NCBI GenBank assembly: GCA_014529385.2
Contig: CM043971.1
Coordinates: forward strand, 96,250,382 to 96,314,381
Length of the DNA: 64,000 nt
Direction: 5' to 3'
Origin: Adiantum capillus-veneris
Taxonomy: Eukaryota > Streptophyta > Polypodiopsida > Polypodiales > Pteridaceae
In this document: piece after piece, positions 22,879 to 35,552 of the stretch
Position numbering within the stretch: position 1 is the stretch's first letter
How the letters are laid out: the number at the start of each line of letters is the position of its first letter
Program-made: the position numbers and the translations under genes
Notes under the pieces: generated by a model
Databases searched by the model: none
What the model was told of the DNA's origin: nothing
The model's input: only the letters and a program-made list of their open reading frames with translations

Positions 22879-24539
22879 AAGTGAATATCAAGAAACCAAA
22901 CTATGCCGAGAAATCCTATGAGAAATTTGGCAGAGTCTCCCTTGTAAACTGAGGAAAAAACTCAAACAAAATCTTTACCATAGATCATGCCAGAATGGCA
23001 ACAAAGTGAGAGATCACTCGACCACTACACAATCATGAAACCCATGATCAATCGCATCAAAACCGATGCTTACATATGCATAAAATCAGCTCCACAATCT
23101 GCTATATCTGCAAGAAGATGCTCCAAGATCCCCTATTCTCTCTCAAAATTCCCTCTTTGCGAGACAAGACAAAAAATGAGAGCCTCTATAGCCTTGCACA
23201 CACCACACCATCAGAAAGAAACACCATAAAGCTGCAGAAAACACCTATGTCGAACACTTGTAAAGTCGGGTGGGAAACAGATCTAACCCAAAACATGATT
23301 AAAATTACTGAAAACTGAGACCGTAAAGTTGAATCTTGTGTTGTGTAGACCTCGGTAGAGTATCCATATGCTTGATTTCGATAACAAATGAGAGAGTTAC
23401 AAGGTTCCAAAGATGGGAGTCTCTGAAAAAGCTCCAAAAAAACAAGTCTCTGTAAGCAAAAGGGGTGTACAGAGAATTGCAGCTAAAATAATGGGGGAAT
23501 TTTCTACTTTATTGGAGTGGATTTCTCTTCCTTATGTTAGCCGACATCCTTCTCTCTCATCTCCTCTTTTTATTGGCTCATTTTGACCATTTTTTGGGAA
23601 AGGGGGGCTCTATGTCGGTCACTTTGACTTGGGGAGTGGGCAATGTGGAGTATCCGATGGCCAAAAAAAAGTCCCAAGCACTTGTCCAGCTGGTGGGAAC
23701 CCATTTTGGGTGCCCCCTCTCTCTGCCAACACCCACGAGCCCCCATTGGCAAGGCAAGAGAGCACCATTTCCCCCTTTGATTCAACCTTAGGGGGTACCC
23801 AGTCCCCCCTTTATACCCCCCATTTTCCACTTGCTCCCCCCCATGTGGGATTACTTCATTGCCACTTGGCACCATCCTCCCACCTCCCCACCTAAGCACA
23901 CCAATTTTTTGTTTTGCTCTCCACACCGAGCAATCTTGACGGAAGCGTGGCGGATGACTCCGAGCACCAAATGCGATGCCGTAAAGCACGGCTCGGAGCT
24001 TATCACTTCGGCTATCTCCAGAAATCTTTGACCACATCATCTCTAATTAAATCTATCAAATTGGCCCACTTGCCTTTCCTTGCATGCATCCGTAACCACT
24101 GTCTAAGTAGGGGACTGCCCACTTCAAATGCATGTAACTCATGATGTATGAGTCTGATCCACAGGGTATCTAGTACAACTGAAAATACTCATTGTTTGAA
24201 AACCACCTTTTGAAAGTTTGACCATTCCAAAACTCCAACAAATAACTTAGCAGGACCAAGCCTTTATACATAAATTTTACAGGGGCACTCTGAAAGCTCA
24301 AAGCATTATGTACACTTATGTACTCGAGGCTGGTGAGCAAGATTTTTAGCATAGATCAGTGACTTTATCTTCACCCAAAAAACTCTTGACAACGTGACTG
24401 AGGAACGCCGAGGTCCAAGATTCACCGATCTACTCCGATCTGGTTTCGCCTTGACGGATTTGCTGCCGCTAAGCTCAACCCAAGCTCTATTCTTTTGTTT
24501 CTCATCGAAAAGCCATTGTGCATGCACTGATCACCATCA

Positions 24540-24776
24540 TGGATTTGTACCAATTGAAGAGTGTGTGTGCATGGATGCATGCATGTGTGGTGCGGATGTG
24601 GTGTGGTGTGTGCGTGCGAGAAGGGGAGAGGGAGAGTGTAGACGTTGTGTGGGTGGAGCAAGACTATAATGAGCTACTCCTTATTGTTGTATATATGTAA
24701 AACAAGCAAGGTGAGTAGTGGGTAGGCACCCATAACCCGGGCAATCGGGCAAGGCACATGCACCTTTACTCCAACA
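24540..24776 (-). repeat. family D 5' LTR (237 bp)
   Basis: On the minus strand it begins TGTTGGAGTAAAGG (24776) and ends CA at 24540, next to the degenerate primer-binding site at 24526-24538. Confidence 0.65.
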
Positions 24777-25174
24777 CTCTGTGTGTGTACGTGTGTGTGT
24801 GTAATCACTAACCGTGCATTGTCCTTTCTGTGTTGTAATAGCTTGGCCATTTGCTGCCCATTTTTTTTTTGTCCCATCTCTCTGCAAACGCACACAGTAG
24901 CTGAGAAATCACAAATTTTTTGTCAATATCTACTTGATCCTTGCATTATTACAAGAAGATAGATTAGAGAAACTGAATATATATATATAAAACATTTAAA
25001 ACAACAAATAGATACGTATGGCCAAAGTATGTGGAGTCGAGGCATATACAACTCCAACAATTTCCCTATGCACTGGCAAAAAAGGACTCCACCTTTGATG
25101 GGCACAACTCACCTGTCCGTGTCAATGTCAAGTGACATCGTAAGAGTGGCCAAAATGGTCCCTGTTGGTCACAA
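24777..25174. other. non-coding stretch
   Basis: No gene found. It contains a GT-rich patch at the left edge and no recognised element ends, and separates the family D LTR from the first recognisable gag sequence of family B. Confidence 0.5.
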
Positions 25175-28100
25175 CTGGGTCAAGGAGAAAAATATCATAC
25201 CACAGAGTTGGGCAACCTTTGAGGCTATGTTTTGAAAAGAGTTTCTACCCACGAATGAGGCAGATAGAAATTGGACGGCTTTGGACACGTGTTCCATGCG
25301 CCAACACCCATCATTGCTTGAATATATCTCTCACTATTGAGATGTTATCCTCAAGTTGGAAGGGATAGACACCTTTCAGCAAGTACATGGGTTTATCCGT
25401 GGTCTAACGCTAGAGCTTAAGAAGCATGTCAAGACTCAGGACCCTAAAACACTTCAGGAGGCCATAGTGAAAGCCCACATTCATGATGATCTAGATGAAA
25501 AGAAATCACATAGTACTCACGTGCATGCAAATACACATGGTAATACATGCACATAGCATGGGAATAATAAAAGAAAATTTATAGTAGTAAATTTTGAAGC
25601 ATCTAAAAAACTCAAGGGGTCTCGCGGTCCTCTCTCTCCTGAGAAATTTGAGAAGGCTAAAAAAGAGAAGTTATGCTTTCAATGCTTGGGAAGTGGCCAT
25701 GGCAAAAAGGATTGTCCCAAAAGGAAATCAGCTGCTCATGGCAAGGAGAAAATAGTGTACATGGTTCAGCTGCTGCCTCTTGAGTCTTCCTCACATTTCT
25801 CCATGGTGGAGGTAACACACACCGAGGTGGTGCATGAATGCTATATCACAACTTCCATGTGGCAACAGACCTTTGGTCCACATGAGTTAGCGCGTATGCA
25901 CGGATCTCTTCAAGGGCACAAGGTGCGTATCTTGGTAGATGGCGGTGCTACTCACAATTCCATTAACTATGGATTAGTGAAAAAACTCAACTTGCCCCAA
26001 AATCCAAGTTCTCACCGCTACAAGGTAGCAATGATGAGTGGCTATGATGCCAAAGTATGGGATACTAAAGCCAGAGCTGTACCGTTGGAAATACAAGGCT
26101 ATTCCACATCCTTGGATTTCCAGGTTATGAATATGAAGCGGGCAGATGTGGTACTTGGTAAAGAATGATTGCATAGCTTAGGACCATCACTGAAGCGTAG
26201 CTACGAGCACAATAGCCTGATGTTTGAATCCCGTGGCGCACATGTGTTGTTGTTAGGAGAGAAGGATGTGCCTTCCTCACCAGAGATATGTACAGTAGAG
26301 CTTATGAAGCTCGTTACTTATAATGAAATAGAAGAAATTTTCTTGTATTACTCAATGTGTCATTTTCTTTCCAATGTTGAATCTGTTGAAAATTCCTCAA
26401 CGCCGCATGCTGCTCTCTCATCTCTTCCAGCAATGGCTACTTCTCAACAAGCAAAGGTTACTAGTGAGTTAAAAATTTATTAATGGAATTTCACGATGTT
26501 TTTCCTAATGATTTTCCATAAGAATTACCGCGGACTCGATCTGTGCAACATGGCATCAACGTGGTTGCAGGCAGTAAAAACCAGTTAGTAAACCACCCTA
26601 CATAATGAGTTATTGTGAAGTTGCTAAAGTGGAACGTCAGCTTGCTGACTATCTTAGCAGAGGGTTTATCCAACCGAGTTCTTCACCATGGGCTTCTGTA
26701 GTATGGCATGTGCGTAGACTACCGTGGATTAAATGCGATCACTGTTAAGAACAAGTACCCATTACCAGGCGTGGATGAGTTGTTCAACAAACTCACTCAT
26801 GCTCGTATTTTTACGAAGATAGACTTGCCATTGGGCTATCACCAAGTACATATTCTAATTGCTAATATACCCAAAACTGCATTCCAAACAAGGTTTGCAC
26901 ATTCCGAGTTTTTGGTTATGTCTTTTGGGTTAACCAATGTGCCCGCAACATTCATGACACTCATGGATAGTGTCTTGAGACCGTACTTGGGCAAATTTGT
27001 TATCGTTTTTCTTGATGACATTCTCGTATATAGTGCTTCTGAGGAAGACCACTTGCAACATCTAAGGCAGGTGTTTGAGTTGTAACGAACAAATAATTTA
27101 TATGCCAAAGAATCCAAGTGTGATTTTCTCAAGGAGAAAATTCATTGTCTTGGGCATGTTATCTCGGCTACTATGCTACACATGGATCAATCCAAAGTGG
27201 ATGCCATTCGGAGGTGGCCTTCTCCTAAAACTCTAGAAGAGTTACAAATTTTCTTAGGATTTGCAGGTTTTTATCGAAGGTTCTTAAAAACTATGCTAAT
27301 ATTGTTGTTCCAATGACGGACCAACTGAAAGGCAAAGGAAAAACCTTCCAGTGGGGGGCGGCTCAGTAGCATAGTTTTGATACACTCAAGGATGCATTAG
27401 CCACAGATCCTCTTCTAGCTATTGTGGATCCTCTGAAGCCATTCATTTTGGAAATAGATGCCAGTAACCATGCTATTGGAGCAGTCCTTCTACAGGAGGG
27501 GAGGCCAATTGCATTCAAAAGCAAGAAGCTTGATTCAATGCAGGACTACTTATGAATGCGAGCTCTATGCAATAGTATCTGCCTTAAAGACATGGCGACA
27601 TTATTTGTATGGAGCTCAGTTTGAGATTGTGTTTTACTATGAAAGCATAAAATGGTTTACACAACAAACAGAGTTGAAGGGTCGAAAGGCCAGGTGGGCT
27701 GAGATCCTTCATGAGTATGATGCAAAGCTCCGGTATCATAAAGGACGATACAATGTGGTGGCTAATGCTCTTAGCTGTATGCATGAGATAAATTCACATT
27801 TGTTCACAAAACTTCGCAGTAGTGAATTTTTGGATTCTTTGAAGGACAAATATGAGCATGATGACACATACTCCAAAGTGTGGAGCCATGTGCAAATGAG
27901 GGATCCTTCTCACTCCAATGCTGGTAGTGTGTCGTTAACCTGCACACATAGTTCTCCTCCGTCGAGTGATGAACTACAACGATGGAAGAATTTTTCCATC
28001 GATAATGGGTACCTACTCCACAAGGGGAGAGTTTGTGTACCGACGAACACAGACATTCGGTGACAAATTCTTTACGAATGTCATGACAGTCCAAGTGCAG

Positions 28101-29341
28101 GGCACCCGGGTCTTAAAAAGACTTATGCTCTCGTACAACGATAGTTTTACTGGCCAGTTTTACATGGCTTTGTTCAAGACTATGTCTTGCATTGCCAAAA
28201 ATGTCAAGTTAACAAAGCAGAGTGCGTGAAGACAGAGGACTCTTACATCCTTTGGAGATTCCCAATGGGAAATGGAAAAGTATCTCTATGGATTTTATTG
28301 TGGGTTTACCAACCACTGTACGAGGTCATGACTTAGTATGGGTGGTCGTAGACCGGTTGTCTAAACTATGCAAGTTTATTCCAACCAAGTCAACCATAAA
28401 GATTCCATAATTAGCTAAGTTATTTGTGGACAATTTGTACAAGTTGTATCGCTTGCCAAGTAACATTGTGACTGATTGTGATTCCAAGTTTAACAGACAT
28501 TTTTTGAGGGTTGTGTTTAAACGATTGGGTACACAACTCAACCTTAGTACATTAGATCATCCACAAATTGATGGTCAAACTGAATGAATTAACAAAGTGC
28601 TAGAGGTTATGCTACGTGCATACATTAGCAAGAAATAAACAGACTGGGAAGAGTATCTACCTCTTCTTGAGTTTTCTTACAATGATTCTAAGCATGCCAC
28701 GATTGGATTTAGTCCTTTCATACTCATGTATGGTTTTCAACCTAGGTCACCTGTTACGGTGGGGTTGGCAACCAAAAAAATCCAACAGGTTAAGGATTTT
28801 CTCCAAGACCATATGGATATGCTACAACTTGCTCGTCAGAATGTCTGGCAAGCGTAGGATTGGTATAAGAAGTACGCTGATGAGAAACATTGGCAAGTTA
28901 CCTTTGAGGAAGGGAATGAAGTGTTTTTGTGTGTGCCAAAGAATTCGGAAAGTTTGAAGACTGGGCCAACACCTAAATTATCTCCAAGATATTGTGGGCC
29001 TTTCAAGATACTCAAGCGAGTTGGTGATCGTGCCTACAAACTCTTGTTACTGACACACTCTCGTGTCCATCCGGTATTTCATGTAAGCCATTTACGTAAA
29101 CGATTACATGGGTACGACAATGCCATTGACCAATAGATTTTGGTCGATTTTGTTGACCTCCTATCCCACCGCATGAACCTGAGCAAATTCTTGACTATCA
29201 TGATTTACGTACAGGTCATCATGTACGTCGTCAAGCTTTAATCAAGTGGAAAGATCAACTTGAAAAAGGTGCTACTTGGGAAAGAGGAAGTTTCCCACTT
29301 TTGTTTTTGAGGACAAAAACACTTCTCCAAGGGGGGAGTAA
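25175..29341 (+). pseudogene. Ty3/gypsy chromovirus gag-pol relic (family B, copy B1)
   Basis: The reading starts inside gag at KEKNIIPQSWATFEAMF, so the 5' LTR, leader and first part of gag are missing. Landmarks follow in order: gag DTFQQVHGFIRGLT (25370); zinc knuckle CFQCLGSGHGKKDCP (25677); protease ILVDGGATHNSIN (25930); [19 protein letters not shown] and VIVFLDDILVYS (26710-27030); RNase [14 protein letters not shown] (27450) to ANALSCMHE; integrase SMDFIVGLPT, TDCDSKFN and IDGQTE (28280-28590); C-terminal SRVHPVFHVSHLRK (29060); chromodomain ALIKWKDQLEKGATWE (29230-29285). More than ten stops and frameshifts break it. The 3' end and LTR are intact, so it is a 5'-truncated copy. Confidence 0.94.
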
Positions 29342-29496
29342 TGTCATGCCAAGGGCATACCCATGGGGGGTCACGGACCAGGGCTAGTAGGTGGCCGACT
29401 ACCAGCGTGGAACAGGGGATTCGGTAGCCAGTGGCTATATAAGGGAGGTTGGGTGGTGAATCCAACCATGGCAGTTCCTTGAGCCTCTCATGGACA
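29342..29496 (+). repeat. family B 3' LTR, copy B1 (155 bp)
   Basis: A purine tract (AAGGGGGGAGTAA) ends at 29341. The LTR starts TGTCATGCC and ends CATGGACA. A TATATAAGG box lies near 29437. Its length and layout match the 153-bp LTR of copy B2, although the U3 sequence differs. Confidence 0.75.
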
Positions 29497-29733
29497 TGCA
29501 AATAGGGATTGCATGCTTCTGGATTGGGGTTTGGCTTCGTGTACTCGCATCTCTTGATGTTCTAGTGAACAATGTCCTTGGATGAACCCTCCCTATCTCT
29601 CACATGGACATAGATCACTAGTTTCGTATGTCAGGATTTGATTCAGCTAAATACGGGGAGCACATGGCTATAGCCGACAGAGGAACTGGGAATGAAGATG
29701 GCTTTCTATAAAGAGCATCTTCTCCAACTAACA

Positions 29734-29886
29734 TGTAAGACAAGGGAAGCTAGAGCTTGAGAGTCCACCACCCAACCACCCATTATATAGCAAAGCCCCT
29801 GGCCCTTTGCCCTAGTTGGACTCCCTTTCCATACCACCTAGCCCGGCCCTGCCCTTGTCTAGTCCGGCCTTGCCGGTGTCCTAACA
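29734..29886 (-). repeat. family B 3' LTR, copy B2 (153 bp)
   Basis: On the minus strand it runs TGTTAGGACACC..CTTGTCTTACA and contains TATATAATGG. It is 21 bp longer than the 5' LTR because one CCGGCC-bounded segment (near 29855) is kept here. Confidence 0.93.
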
Positions 29887-29899
29887 TTACTCCCCCCTT

Positions 29900-32800
29900 A
29901 AGAAGAGTTTTCATCCTCAAAAACAAAAGTGGGGAACTTCTTCTTAAGAACACTAATGTTTTCCCAAGTGGCACCTTCCTCAGGTCGGTCTTTCCACTTG
30001 ATTAAGGCTTGTTGACATACTGATGACGTGTATGCAACTCATTATAATCAAGAACACATTGAGGTTCATGCGGTAAGGTAAGAGGTTCAATGAATCAACC
30101 AAAACCTGTTGGTTAATGACATTGTCGTCCCCATGTAACCACTTACATAAACGGCTTACATGAAACACCGGATGAATGCGAGAATGTGAAGGTAGTAATA
30201 ATTTGTAGGCACAATCACCTACTCGCTTGAGTATTTTTGAAAGTCCCACAATATCGGGGAGATAATTTAGGTGTTGGCCCAATTTTCAGACTTTCTGAAT
30301 GTTCTGGCACACGTAAAAATACTTCCTCCCCTTCTTCGAAGGTAACTCACCGACGTTTCTCATCAGCCTACTTCTTATACCGATCCTGTGCTTGTCGGAA
30401 ATTCTGACGAGCAAGTTTCAACATATCCATGTGGTCTTGGAGAAAATCCTTAACCTGTTGGAGTTTTTTGGTTGCCAACCCCACCGTAATTGGTGACCTA
30501 GATTTAAACCCGTACATGAGCATGAAAGGACTAAAGCCTGTTTGTGACATGCTTAGCACTGTTGTAGGAAAACTTAAGAATAGGTAAGTTTTCTTCCCAG
30601 TCTGACTATTTTTTGATGAAGTATGCTTTTAAGCATATCCTCTAGCACCTGGTTAACCCGTTCCGTCTGACCATCTGTTTCTGGATGATCAACTGTACTA
30701 AGGTTCAGTTGTGTACCCAATCGTTTAAATATAGCTCTACAAAAGTGGCTGTTAAACTTGGGATCACAGTCACTAACCATGTTACTTGGCAAACCATACA
30801 GTGTTTTAGATTGTCCACAAATAACTTGGCTAGTTCTGGTGTCTTAACCATTGATTTGGTGGGAATAAACTTACATAGTCTAATCAACCTGTCTACAACC
30901 ACCCATACCGAGTCATGACCTCGTACAATGGTTGGTAAACCTACAATAAAATCCATAGAGATGATTTCCCATTTTCCATTGGGAATCTCCAAAGGATGTA
31001 AGAGTTCTCCTGCTTTCAGGCACTCTGCTTTGTTAACTTGACATTTTTGGCAATGCAAGACATAAGCTTGAACTAAGCCATGTATACCTACCCAGTAAAA
31101 CGTCGTCGTACGAGAGCATAAGTTTTTCTAATCCCCGGGTGCCCTGCACTTGGACTATCATGACATTCATAAAAAATTTGGCGCCGAATGTTTGTGTCCG
31201 TTGGTACAAAAACTCTCCCCTTATGGAATATGTACCCATTGTCGATGGTGAAATTCCTCCATCACTATAGTTCATCACTTGATAAAGGAGAACTAGGTGT
31301 GGAGGTTAACTGTACACTATCGTCATTGGAGTGAGAAGGATCCCTCTTTTGAACATGGCTCCACACTTTGGAATATGCTTCATCATGCTCATATTTGCCT
31401 TTGAGAGAATCTAAAATTCATTACGAAGTTCCATGAACAAGAGCAAATTGATCTCTGGCATTCGACTTAGAGCGTCCGCCACGACATTGTACCGGCCTTT
31501 GTGATACCTTAGCTTGGCGTCATATTCCTGAAGAATCTCGGTCCACCTGGCTTTTCCACCCTTCAAATCCATTTGTTGTGTAAACCATTTGATGCTTTCA
31601 TGGTCAAACACAATCTCAAACTGAGCACCATACAGATAATGCCGCCATGTTTTTAAGGCAGACACTATTGCATAGAGTTCATGCTCGTAAGCAGAATAGT
31701 TTTACTGAGCTGCATCAAGCTTCTTGCTTTCAAATGCAATTGGCCCTCTGTCTTGTAACATGACTGCTCCAATAGCACGGTCATTGGCATCCGTTTCCAA
31801 AACGAATGGTTTCAAAGTATCTACAATAGCCAGTATAGGAGATGTAGCTAATGCATCCTTGAGTGTATCGAAACTGTGCTGTTGAGCGGATCCCCACTGA
31901 AAAGCTTTACCTTTTCCTTTTAGTTGATCCGTCATAGGAACAACAATTTGAGCATAGTTTTTAATGAACCTTTGGTAAAAACCTGCAAATCCTAAAAATA
32001 TCTGTAATTCTTTCATATTTTTAGGAGAAGGCCATTTCCGGATGGTATCCACTTTGGATTGATCCATATATAGCCCGTTAGCTGAAATAACATGCCCTAA
32101 GTTATGAATTTCATCTTTTAGAAAATCACATTTAGATTCTTTGGCATATAATTTGTTTGTGCTTAACAACTCAAACACCTGCTTGAGATGTTGTAAGTGT
32201 TCTTCTTCAAAGGAACTATAGACTAGGATGTCATTGAGGAAAACAATGGCAAATTTGCCCAAATATGGCTTCAAGACACTATCCATGTGTCATGAATGTT
32301 TCGGGCGCATTGGTTAACCCAAAAGGCATCACCAATAACTCGTAGTGTCCAAACCGTGTTCAGAATGAAGTTTTAGGTATATTGGCAAGTCGAATATGGA
32401 CTTGGTGATATCCTGACCGCAAGTCTATTTTTGTAAAAATGCGAGCATGAGTGAGCTTGTCAAACAACTCATCTACTCTGGGCAATGGGTATTTGTTCTT
32501 AACTGTAACCGCATTTAAGCCACGATAGTCTACACACATGCGCATACTGCCGTCTTTTTTCTTTACTAAGAGGATAGGCGAAGCCCATGGTGAAGAACTG
32601 TCATTGTATAAACCCTCTTCTAAGGTAATCAACAAGCTGACGTTCCATCTCAGCAGCTTCTGAATAACTCATACGGTAAGGTGGTTTACTAACATGTTTA
32701 CAGCCTGTAGCCACGTCAATGCTATGTTGTACTGATTGTGTCGGCGGTAATCCTGATGGCAAATCATTAGGAAATACATCTTGAAATTACTTTAATAAAT

Positions 32801-34635
32801 TTTGTAATTGACTAGCAACGTTTTCTTGTTTAGAATTAGCAATTGGTGGAATAGAGGAGAGAGAAGCATGTGGCGTTGAGGAATGTTCAACAGACTCACT
32901 GTTAGAAAGAAAATGATATAGTGAGTAACAAAAGAAAACCTAATCTATTTCATTATCATAAACAAGCTGCATAAGCTCAGCGGTACAAATCAGTAGTGAT
33001 GAAGGTATATCTTTTTCTCCTAACAACAACACATGTGCGCCACGGGATTCAAACATCAAGCTGTTGTGCTCATAGCTATGCTTCAATGATGGTCCTAGGC
33101 TATGCAACCACTCCCTACCAAGAACCACATCAACCCTTTCCATGTTCATAACCTGAAAATCCAAACATGTGGAGTACCCTTGTACTTCCAATGGAACAAC
33201 TCGGCATTGAGTATCCCATATTTCAGTATCATGTCCATTCATCATTGCTACCTTGTAGCGGTGGGTACTCGGAGTTTGAGGCAATTTTAATTGATAAAAT
33301 TGTGAGTAGCACCGTCATCTACCAAGATGCGCACCTTGTGCCCTTCCAGATATCCATGCATACGTACTAACTCATGTGGTCCAAAGGTTGGTTTCCACAT
33401 GGAAGCTATGAGACAAAATTCATGCACCACATCAATGTGTGTTACTTCCACTGTAGAGAATTGTGAGGAAGACTCAAGAGGCAGCAGTTGCACCGTGTGC
33501 ACACACTTTCTCTTTGCCCTGAGCAGCAGATTTCCCTTTGGGACAATCCTTTTTGCCATGACCTCTTCCTAAACATTGAAAACATAAATTTTCTTTCTTG
33601 GCTTTAGCAAAGTCCTCAAGAGAGAGAAGACCCTTGGAGCCCTTCAGTTTTTTAGATGCATCTGAATTGGCAACTAGAAATTTTCTTTTATTGTGCCCAT
33701 ACTGAGTGCGTGTATTACCATGTATATTAGCAGGCACGTGACTATTATGTGTTTTCTTTTCATCAAGATCATCATGAATATGTGATTATACTATGGCTTC
33801 CTCAAGTGTTTTAGGGTCTTGGGTCTTGAGATACTTCTTAAGCTCGGGTGTCAGACCTTGTATAAACCCCCGTACTTGTTGAAAGGTATCTAAGCCTTCC
33901 AACTTGAGGATAACGTCCCGATAGTGAGAGATACATTCAAGTAGTGATGGGTATTGGTGCATGGAACATGTGTCCCAAGCCGTCCAATTCTGATCGGCCT
34001 CGTTTGTAGGAAAAAATTCCTTGCTAAACATTGCTTCAAAAGCTGCCCAACTCTGTCATATGATGTTCTTCTCCTTGAGATACATCCACCATTTGTAGGC
34101 CTTGCCTTCCAGAGTTAAGCTCGTTTGCAGAGCTCTTACTGTGTCCGGGGTACACTGTAAGGTGTGAATTCCATCCCACTTGCTGAGAAAGATATTCACT
34201 ACATCCTTATTGCAATCTCGGTCTTCTCCCTTAAAAATCGGTGGTTTGGTGTTTTTTAACAATTCATCCACCTCTTTTGCAGTGAGAGTATGCAATGTAT
34301 CAGCAGTTGGGCCTTGCCCTAGATTAGACGTGCCTTGCCCTTGTGTAGCAACGTGCTCATGTATGTGCATGTCAGCAGGACTCTTGGACTACTGTTGCAT
34401 TAAGTGAATTACTAATGTGGATAGTTTAGTAACATTTTCATTTAAAGCTTTAAAATTTTCATCCATGACTGTCATGCGTGTTTGAAGTGCACGAAATTGT
34501 TGAATATCGAGCAATTCATAAGTATCTTCACCTTCCGTAGGTACTCTCCTTGAGAGGATCTAGCCGCGGGCCATCATTGACAGGATCAGGTGTACTTTGC
34601 TCAAAATCGAATGTCATATTGATATCCGAATCCAT
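29900..34635 (-). pseudogene. family B gag-pol, copy B2
   Basis: Gag begins MDSDINMTFDFEQS (34635). The capsid-type block includes NWTAWDTCSMHQYP and DTFQQVRGFIQGLT (33786-34030), and the zinc knuckle CFQCLGRGHGKKDCP is at 33585. The protease has ILVDDGATHNFIN (33300) and RT has [13 protein letters not shown] (32540). The YxDD-type site reads FLNDILVYS (about 32235), an Asp-to-Asn change; copy B1 has FLDD. RNase H is at 31411-31840, integrase has SMDFIVGLPT (30960) and TDGQTERVN (30660), then VHPVFHVSRL and a chromodomain remnant to about 29980. Stops or frameshifts occur about every 300-600 bases. It would not produce working enzymes. Confidence 0.93.
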
Positions 34636-35407
34636 GGTGACACAGTGTAGTGGAAGGAATAGCAAGAAAAAATACCTGTAGACGTAGGATGCATCACCAA
34701 GGCTAATTAAGATCAATTAGCCTTGCTAATTACGTCGATTGTCCAAATCGAAAACGATCCAAAATTTCAACCGTTCAGGTACTTGTCTTGAACACGTTGC
34801 AGCCGAATCGAGTGTGATTGGTATTGTTTTCGACCACAATCAATTTGAGAACTACTGTCACCAATGAATCCGCTTATGAAGCTTTTATCGGCGTGCTGAA
34901 TTTCTGCAACTAGCACACAGGGAATTTGTGAAAGGCGTGTACTTGCCGGCCCCGTCTCGATTCCACTTGGATGTGCTCGGGTTTGTTGCTTGTGGCAGGG
35001 TGTGTATCCCTTGCGGGGGTGTGTATCACCCCTAAGATTTAATTTGAAGTCCTAAGGCCAAGGGCCTTAGGCGCTTAAGTGTGAATTTCAAGCCTCAAAC
35101 GACCATATCTGTGAGCAGGTAGCGCAGAGGCTTGGGAAGCCGGGGGCGGACTATACGTTGCAAGATGGGCTTCGGCCCTGTGTCCAGAAGCGACCAGTAG
35201 GCCCTTGCGCCTCTCTTGAGCCCGCGCGCCGTTGGTTTGATGCTCCTACACCCGACGGCTCTCCTTGCCAAGCCGGCCTGCCTACCGTGCTTCTTCCTTG
35301 TTGATTTCCTTAGCAAGGGGTGATCCCCACAGTCTTAAACCACGACATGCAAGGCTTTGTGTGGCTAGAAAGCACCACGCCTTCCCCTTTCCCAAAATAG
35401 GCACTTA
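34636..35407 (-). other. leader of copy B2 between primer site and gag
   Basis: About 770 bases of 5' untranslated sequence. It has GC-rich, purine/pyrimidine-structured parts (35100-35300) that could hold the packaging signal, but no motif can be named. Confidence 0.6.
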
Positions 35408-35419
35408 GCTCTGATACCA
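35408..35419 (-). promoter_or_regulatory. primer-binding site of copy B2
   Basis: Minus-strand TGGTATCAGAGC, one base after the 5' LTR end, complementary to plant initiator Met tRNA. Confidence 0.92.
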
Positions 35420-35420
35420 G

Positions 35421-35552
35421 TGTAAGACAAGGGAAGCTAGGGCCTGAGAGTCCACCACCCAACCACCCATTATATAGCAAATCCCCTGGCCCTTTGCCCT
35501 AGTTGGACTCCCTTTCCACACCGCCTAGCCCGGCCTTGCCGGTGTCCTGACA
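35421..35552 (-). repeat. family B 5' LTR, copy B2 (132 bp)
   Basis: Near-identical to 29734-29886 apart from a 21-bp deletion between short CCGGCC repeats and a few substitutions. Flanked outside by TAACA. Confidence 0.93.

Larger units (their letters stand above)
20601..23940 (-). repeat. 1.67-kb tandem duplication inside family D (two units)
   Basis: Unit 1 (20601-22266) and unit 2 (22267 to about 23940) both start GATATACCAAACCACTGCAG and stay alignable end to end, including the CCCCATTTTGGGTGCC and CACACCGAG blocks at their right ends. Divergence looks like several per cent with small indels, so the duplication is not very recent. Confidence 0.9.
18570..24776 (-). mobile_element. copia-like LTR element with internal duplication, pol not visible (family D)
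   Basis: Two similar LTR-like segments lie at both ends: about 18570-18771 and 24540-24776. On the minus strand each starts TGTTGG(A/G)GTAAAGG. The right (5') copy is followed on the minus strand by a degenerate primer site (TGGTGATCAGTGC, 24526-24538). The left (3') copy is preceded by a copia-like purine tract (AAGTGGAAGAT). Inside, a gag/protease region is present twice in tandem (20601-22266, 22267-about 23940). No integrase, RT or RNase H could be found, so it looks non-autonomous or internally deleted. The left LTR end is approximate. Confidence 0.65.
29734..35552 (-). mobile_element. complete family B chromovirus, copy B2 (5819 bp) with TSDs
   Basis: Both LTRs are present: 35421-35552 (5') and 29734-29886 (3'). 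TAACA occurs immediately outside each end (29729-29733 and 35553-35557), the 5-bp duplication left by integration. The primer-binding site (35408-35419, minus strand) and polypurine tract (29887-29899) are in the right places. An approximately 770-base leader lies between primer site and gag start. The order on the minus strand is gag, protease, RT, RNase H, integrase, chromodomain. The structure is whole but the coding is broken, and the RT active site is altered. Confidence 0.93.
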
